A DNA stretch of 9,792 nucleotides. Origin: Flavobacteriales bacterium. Its GTDB lineage: Bacteria; Bacteroidota; Bacteroidia; Flavobacteriales_D; Cryomorphaceae. Made by a program: the position numbers and the translations under genes. The notes below the pieces were generated by a model. It was not told the DNA's origin. It searched no databases and saw only the letters and a list, made by a program, of their open reading frames with translations. Every line of letters starts with the position of its first letter. The first letter of the stretch is position 1. Positions 6,469 through 9,792 of the stretch are shown here, piece after piece. The stretch is from assembly GCA_020200995.1 (NCBI GenBank), contig JAIVHQ010000052.1:1-9792 (forward strand), written 5' to 3'.

Positions 6469-7521
6469 TTACCGTTCAATGGGTTCCATGTAATGCCGCT
6501 TGATGTACCTGTCGAGCTTCCCTTTCTCGATTTCTTCAAAAAAAGCTTCGCGCAGCGCCAGCGCATTTTCCGAAAGGTCTCCGCGAAGGCGCACGGCGAG
6601 GAGGGTGACGCGCTCATTTCCCTGAAGGGGATCGGGTGCATTGAGCCCGCCGCCGAGGGGCACAATGTCGAAGCGGTCGGGAAAGAGGTCCGTTACATAA
6701 CGCGCAAGTTGGTAGAAGAAGATGCCTGCATCGGCCTCGCCACGGGCGATGATTTCGGGCAGCTCGCGGTGGTGGATGCGCCGCCCCGCCACCCAGGTGC
6801 TGTCGTTGGCGTTGAAGATTTTGCTGAAAAGCGTATCGGACGTCTCCTTGCCAAAGGCGTTGTAAGCCACGCCGTAGAGGGTGCGGGTGTAGTGCCCGAA
6901 ACTGCCGCTTTCGGTCTCGGGGTCGGGAGTGGCGAGGCGCACATCTTTGCGGCCCAGGTCGTGCACGGTGCGGATGTTTTTGGGATTGCCACGCTGCACC
7001 AGGATTACATCGCCGCGGGTGGTGAGCAGGGGCAGGGGCTCGCCCTCGGTCAGGCCCGCCTCGGCGAGGGCATCCATCACCGGCTGCGGACCGATGGCGA
7101 TGTGGGGCACACAATTGACCGAAAGGTTGCCCACCCCGAAGTGTGCATTTTGGACCTGCTCGAGCGCCACGGGCGGGGTGGTGGTGAAGTACCAGTTTTG
7201 CAGTTTTTTCTGCTTCCGCAAAAACCGGTTGAACCAAAAGTCGGTGAGCGCCGGGTGCCAATTGCCCGCCGTGGAGATGATGAGGTCGAAATGCGCGCAT
7301 TCGTTCACCTCCATGTGAAGGTCGAAGAGTCGGTTGCTCACGGCTTCAGTGAGGTCGGGTGCTGCGGGTTCGCGGTCTGTCGGCCAATTGAGCACCCCGG
7401 CGTCGAAGTAAAGCGGCTGCCCCGTGATGCGCGGCGGGGTTTGACCGTTTGCCGAAAGGCAGCACACGACAAGCACAAAAAATGCAATAAGCGAAAGTGG
7501 GGAGGGTGCAAGAGGCTTCAT
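6469..7521 (-). CDS. Periplasmic substrate-binding protein, ModA-like (type 2 periplasmic binding fold)
   Basis: Likely binds a small anion in the periplasm. The ATG complementary to 7519-7521 gives 350 residues with a clear signal peptide: MKPLAPS, hydrophobic LSLIAFFVLVVCCLS, cleavage at ANG-Q27. Upstream in-frame codons to 7704 are highly basic, lie outside this signal and are excluded. The mature part shows STAGN near 83-87, DVILVQRGNPKNIRTVHDLG (171-190) followed by VRLATPDPETESGSFGHY (194-211), the pattern by which ModA-like proteins are recognised (VxRGNPK, DL, R(I/L)A, DPE). GEADAGIFFYQLARY (261-275) and PLGGGLNAPD (288-297) follow. No permease or ATPase gene is adjacent. The divergent neighbour is a SulP anion transporter, so a shared oxyanion substrate such as molybdate or sulfate is possible but inferred. 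An orphan sensor-type binding protein is another option. No clear Bacteroidota promoter is visible upstream. Confidence 0.78.
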   Translation of the reverse strand: MKPLAPSPLSLIAFFVLVVCCLSANGQTPPRITGQPLYFDAGVLNWPTDREPAAPDLTEAVSNRLFDLHMEVNECAHFDLIISTAGNWHPALTDFWFNRFLRKQKKLQNWYFTTTPPVALEQVQNAHFGVGNLSVNCVPHIAIGPQPVMDALAEAGLTEGEPLPLLTTRGDVILVQRGNPKNIRTVHDLGRKDVRLATPDPETESGSFGHYTRTLYGVAYNAFGKETSDTLFSKIFNANDSTWVAGRRIHHRELPEIIARGEADAGIFFYQLARYVTDLFPDRFDIVPLGGGLNAPDPLQGNERVTLLAVRLRGDLSENALALREAFFEEIEKGKLDRYIKRHYMEPIER

Positions 7522-7598
7522 GACGACAATGTACGCATCGCAGAAAACTTTCCATACATTAACCGGATAAATGACTACCTTCGCGCTCTCTAAAAAAT

Positions 7599-7652
7599 GC
7601 ACCCTACCCTTCATATTTCTGTTTTTAAGGCGATAACGCCGCCTTAGGGTGC
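7599..7652. promoter_or_regulatory. Inverted repeat in the divergent intergenic region (possible operator or leader hairpin)
   Basis: GCACCCTA (7599-7606) is complementary to TAGGGTGC (7645-7652). Inside, AAGGCG (7627-7632) pairs with CGCCTT (7640-7645), sharing one base with the outer arm. It lies between the divergent binding-protein and SulP genes, 76 bases before the SulP start and 78 bases before the opposing ATG. It could be a shared operator or an RNA structure in the SulP leader. I recognise no known riboswitch or regulator site in it. Confidence 0.35.
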
Positions 7653-7727
7653 GTGACTTCAATTTCCCCCGCCTCTCTCTTCCCAGGCTGTAACGCGGCC
7701 CCATTCATTCTCTGATCTCTTATTGCT

Positions 7728-9257
7728 GTGAAAAAATATTTGAACCTTTTCGACCTTTCTCAAAAGGTCGATTACCGCACCGAGGTGCTCGCCGGTATCA
7801 CCGTGGCGCTGGCCCTCGTGCCCGAGGCCGTAGCTTTTGCCCTGATTGCGGGCCTTTCGCCACTTACGGGATTGTATGCCGCCTTCGTAATGGGGCTTGT
7901 TACCGCCATACTGGGCGGCCGCCCGGGGATGATCTCGGGAGCCACCGGCGCCATCGCGGTGATCATTATTGAGCTGGCCATATCGCACGGCGCGGAGTAT
8001 GTATTCGCCACCGTGATACTGGCCGGATTGATTCAGTTATTAGCCGGCACCCTGCGCCTCGGAAAGCTCATCAGGCTGGTGCCCCACCCGGTGATTTTCG
8101 GGTTTGTTAATGGCTTGGCCATCATCATCTTCCTGTCGCAGCTCGATCAGTTCAAGGACCCCTCCGGCGACTGGCTTACGGGATCGTCGTTATACATCCT
8201 GCTAGGCCTGGTATTGACCACCATGGTGATCATCTGGGGCCTGCCGCGCATTACAAAAGTAGTACCCGCTTCGCTGGCAGCCATCGCTGTGGTTTTCGGA
8301 ATCGTGGCTTTCTTCGGACTCGACACCAAGACGGTGGGCGATATCGCTTCGATCAAAGGTGGGTTCCCGCCCTTTCACTTTCCGGTGGTGCCTTTTAACA
8401 TGGAAACCCTGACCTTGATTTTTCCATACGCCGCTATTATGGCCGGGGTAGGGCTGATTGAGAGCCTGCTCACGCTCAACATCATTGACGAGATTACGGA
8501 AACTCGAGGTCGCAGCAACAAGGAAGCCGTTGCCCAGGGCGCGGGCAACATCCTGTCCGGACTCTTTTCGGGAATGGGCGGATGCGCCATGTTGGGACAG
8601 AGCCTCATCAATGTCTCGGCCGGATCGCGGGCGCGCCTCTCGGGCATCGTGGCGGCCGTGATGCTCCTCATTTTTGTGATGTTTGGCTCGGGCGTGATTG
8701 AGATGGTGCCCATGGCGGCCCTCACAGGGCTGATGATCATGGTGGCCATCGGTACATTTGAGTGGGCCAGTGTGCGCACTTTTAATAAAATGCCCAAAAG
8801 CGACATCCTCGTGATGGTGCTCGTGACCCTCGTGACCGTGGTACTCCACAACCTCGCACTCGCAGTCATCATCGGGGTGATCATTGCGGCCCTCGTATTC
8901 GCCTGGGACAATGCCAAGCGCATCCGCGCCCGAAAGTCCATTGATGTGGACGGCGTAAAGCACTACGAAATATACGGCCCGCTTTTCTTCGGCTCCGTGA
9001 CTGCTTTTAATGAAAAATTTGATGTGCTCAACGACCCCGATGAGGTCATCATCAATTTTGAAGAAAGCCGGGTGGTCGACATGTCGGCCATCGAAGCGCT
9101 CAACAAGATCACCGAGCGCTACCTGAAGGTGGGCAAAACAGTCCACCTCAAGCACCTCAGCCCCGACTGCCGCCGCCTGCTGAAAAACGCCGATAAGATC
9201 ATCGACGTGAATGTGATGGAGGATCCGACTTATAAGGTGTTGACAGACGCGTTTTAA
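7728..9257 (+). CDS. SulP (SLC26-type) inorganic anion transporter with C-terminal STAS domain
   Basis: Inner-membrane carrier of the SulP family, whose members move sulfate, bicarbonate or related anions. The 509 residues are of normal length. The N-terminal transport core has GITVALALVPEAVAFALIAGLSPLTGLY split across 23-50 and GGRPGMISGATGAIAV (63-78), the anion-site helix. DEITETRGRSNKEAVAQGAGN (254-274) is followed by GMGGCAMLGQSLINVSAG (282-299) and RARLSG. About 12-14 hydrophobic segments can be counted. A STAS domain follows from about 410, with GPLFFGSV (417-424), then INFEESRVVDMSAIEAL and HLSPDCRRLL. The GGCAMxGQS version of the family motif marks a bacterial subgroup whose substrate is not fixed by sequence. 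GTG 7728 is chosen because VKKYLNLFDL is the usual short cytoplasmic N-terminus. The gene runs divergently from a ModA-like binding protein. No carbonic anhydrase is visible in the window. Confidence 0.92.
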   Translation: MKKYLNLFDLSQKVDYRTEVLAGITVALALVPEAVAFALIAGLSPLTGLYAAFVMGLVTAILGGRPGMISGATGAIAVIIIELAISHGAEYVFATVILAGLIQLLAGTLRLGKLIRLVPHPVIFGFVNGLAIIIFLSQLDQFKDPSGDWLTGSSLYILLGLVLTTMVIIWGLPRITKVVPASLAAIAVVFGIVAFFGLDTKTVGDIASIKGGFPPFHFPVVPFNMETLTLIFPYAAIMAGVGLIESLLTLNIIDEITETRGRSNKEAVAQGAGNILSGLFSGMGGCAMLGQSLINVSAGSRARLSGIVAAVMLLIFVMFGSGVIEMVPMAALTGLMIMVAIGTFEWASVRTFNKMPKSDILVMVLVTLVTVVLHNLALAVIIGVIIAALVFAWDNAKRIRARKSIDVDGVKHYEIYGPLFFGSVTAFNEKFDVLNDPDEVIINFEESRVVDMSAIEALNKITERYLKVGKTVHLKHLSPDCRRLLKNADKIIDVNVMEDPTYKVLTDAF

Positions 9258-9291
9258 GATGCGACGGCCCGCCGATTACCAAACCTTTTTC

Positions 9292-9299
9292 TACATTTG
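9292..9299 (+). promoter_or_regulatory. Bacteroidota -7 promoter element for the cobalamin riboswitch transcript
   Basis: TACATTTG matches TAnnTTTG exactly and ends 2 bases before the first paired base of the riboswitch P1 stem. This places the transcription start at or very near the aptamer's 5' end. No convincing -33 TTG is visible upstream. The element lies 34 bases after the SulP stop codon. Confidence 0.6.
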
Positions 9300-9301
9300 C
9301 C

Positions 9302-9486
9302 GCGGATTTGGTTTTCGCATCCCTGCCCGGGATGCGGAATGAAAAGGGAACCGGGTGAAAATCCCGGACAGTACCCGCTGCTGTAAGCGCATCACAAGTC
9401 CCGAGGCATCTACGGCCACTGTCACGCCACAAGCGCGATGGGAAGGCGCCCCGGGAAGCGCGAGTCAGAAGACCTGCCTCATCCGC
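9302..9486 (+). promoter_or_regulatory. Cobalamin (B12) riboswitch aptamer
   Basis: The RNA senses adenosylcobalamin or a related cobalamin and normally switches downstream uptake genes off. The closing stem GCGGAT (9302-9307) pairs with ATCCGC (9481-9486). A perfect hairpin CGCATCCC/GGGATGCG follows (about 9317-9337). The conserved core then reads GAAAAGGGAACCGGGTGAAA (9341-9360), ATCCCGGACAGTACCCGCTG (9361-9380) and CTGTAAGCGC. GCCACTG lies at 9415-9421 and GATGGGAAGGCG near 9437-9448. The B12 box GAGTCAGAAGACCTGCC occupies 9462-9478. All hallmark elements of the family are present in order. A TonB-dependent receptor begins about 135 bases downstream, matching the expected target. Confidence 0.96.
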
Positions 9487-9532
9487 TAACAGGTTTCCGC
9501 GCTTTCGGGATTAAAAGCAAGGAACGAAGTAT

Positions 9533-9598
9533 GGCAACACCCCCAAACTGTTCACACGCGAACCGGCGGGGGAGGCGCTTGCCTTTGTTTCACTTTTT
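9533..9598 (+). terminator. Hairpin expression platform of the cobalamin riboswitch
   Basis: GGCAA (9533-9537) pairs with TTGCC (9579-9583), CCCCC (9540-9544) with GGGGG (9568-9572), and GTTC (9550-9553) with GAAC (9560-9563) around ACACGC. A T-rich tail follows, ending in TTTTT (9594-9598). The position between aptamer and start codon suggests cobalamin-controlled termination. Because the U-run begins 10 bases after the main stem, control of translation rather than termination is possible. Confidence 0.55.
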
Positions 9599-9621
9599 AT
9601 CGCAGGTCGGACTACGCAAAA

Positions 9622-9792
9622 ATGCAGCCCGCTATGGCCAAATTTGTAGCAGTTCCGGTTTGGGTATGTTGCATGTTGTCGTGCCTTTTGGCTGCGAACG
9701 GCCGTGCGCAAACCCTTCAGGATACCCTCCCGCTCGGGGAGGTAGAAATCTTTGCAGACCGCTTTGCAGGCGGCACTGCAGGGGTGGATGTG
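9622..9792 (+). CDS. btuB: TonB-dependent outer-membrane receptor, probably vitamin B12 receptor BtuB, 3'-truncated by window edge
   Basis: Only the first 57 codons are in the window, with no stop. The frame starts MQPAMAKFVAVPVWVCCMLS, followed by CLLAANGRAQ, a Sec signal peptide probably cleaved after GRA-Q. The mature start, DTLPLGEVEIFADRFAGG, is the LGEVxVxA-type opening that precedes the plug domain in TonB-dependent receptors. The A-rich CGCAAAA before ATG 9622 favours that start; ATG 9634 in the same frame is an alternative and gives a more typical signal peptide. Assignment to cobalamin transport rests on the riboswitch directly upstream, since the plug and barrel are outside the window. 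The protein would bind and import cobalamin across the outer membrane using TonB energy. Confidence 0.8.
   Translation, partial: MQPAMAKFVAVPVWVCCMLSCLLAANGRAQTLQDTLPLGEVEIFADRFAGGTAGVDV

Noticed and set aside
6493..7593. 366-codon open frame on the plus strand
   Set aside because: It is antisense to the binding protein, which has a signal peptide and family motifs; the plus-strand product has neither and only reflects GC-rich codon usage.
7522..7704. Extension of the binding protein to an upstream start at 7704
   Set aside because: The extra 61 residues are highly basic and precede a complete signal peptide, and they would overlap the divergent control region.

Overview
The window looks like Bacteroidota chromosome, probably Flavobacteriales-like, at moderate G+C. 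The evidence is a secreted protein with a type IX secretion (T9SS) C-terminal sorting domain, TAnnTTTG-type promoter elements, no obvious Shine-Dalgarno sequences, and a cobalamin riboswitch in front of a TonB-dependent receptor. The lineage call is inference; no rRNA or marker gene is present.

Layout. Bases 2-1144 (+) hold the 3' part of a sulfide:quinone oxidoreductase of the mitochondrial-like type. A promoter-like element (1194-1201) and an intrinsic-terminator-like hairpin (1351-1377) follow, bounding a possible short RNA or attenuated leader. Next comes the cytochrome bd operon, cydA (1416-2613) and cydB (2617-3534), then a likely terminator. Bases 3535-4516 have no convincing gene but carry two head-to-tail copies of a modular hairpin repeat. 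Bases 4517-6316 (+) encode a T9SS-exported protein. It converges on a periplasmic binding protein on the minus strand (6469-7521), and a ~142-base imperfect palindrome fills the gap between the two stops. A SulP anion transporter (7728-9257, +) runs divergently from the binding protein. The window ends with a cobalamin riboswitch (9302-9486), a hairpin expression platform and the first 57 codons of a TonB-dependent receptor, probably BtuB.

How the genes fit together. SQR oxidises sulfide and reduces quinone; cytochrome bd re-oxidises quinol with oxygen and is known to tolerate sulfide, so the left third reads as a sulfide-tolerant respiratory module. However, both cyd genes appear damaged. 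cydA has lost about 59 codons and changes frame at the join. cydB has lost about 35-37 codons in frame, including a conserved membrane segment. This is either a decaying operon or two assembly errors, and raw reads would decide. The binding protein and SulP transporter may share an oxyanion substrate, but neither substrate is readable from sequence.

I did not find a clearly new multi-gene system. The features most worth following up are the paired lesions in cydAB, the promoter-plus-terminator unit directly before cydA, the modular intergenic repeats and the palindrome between the convergent genes.
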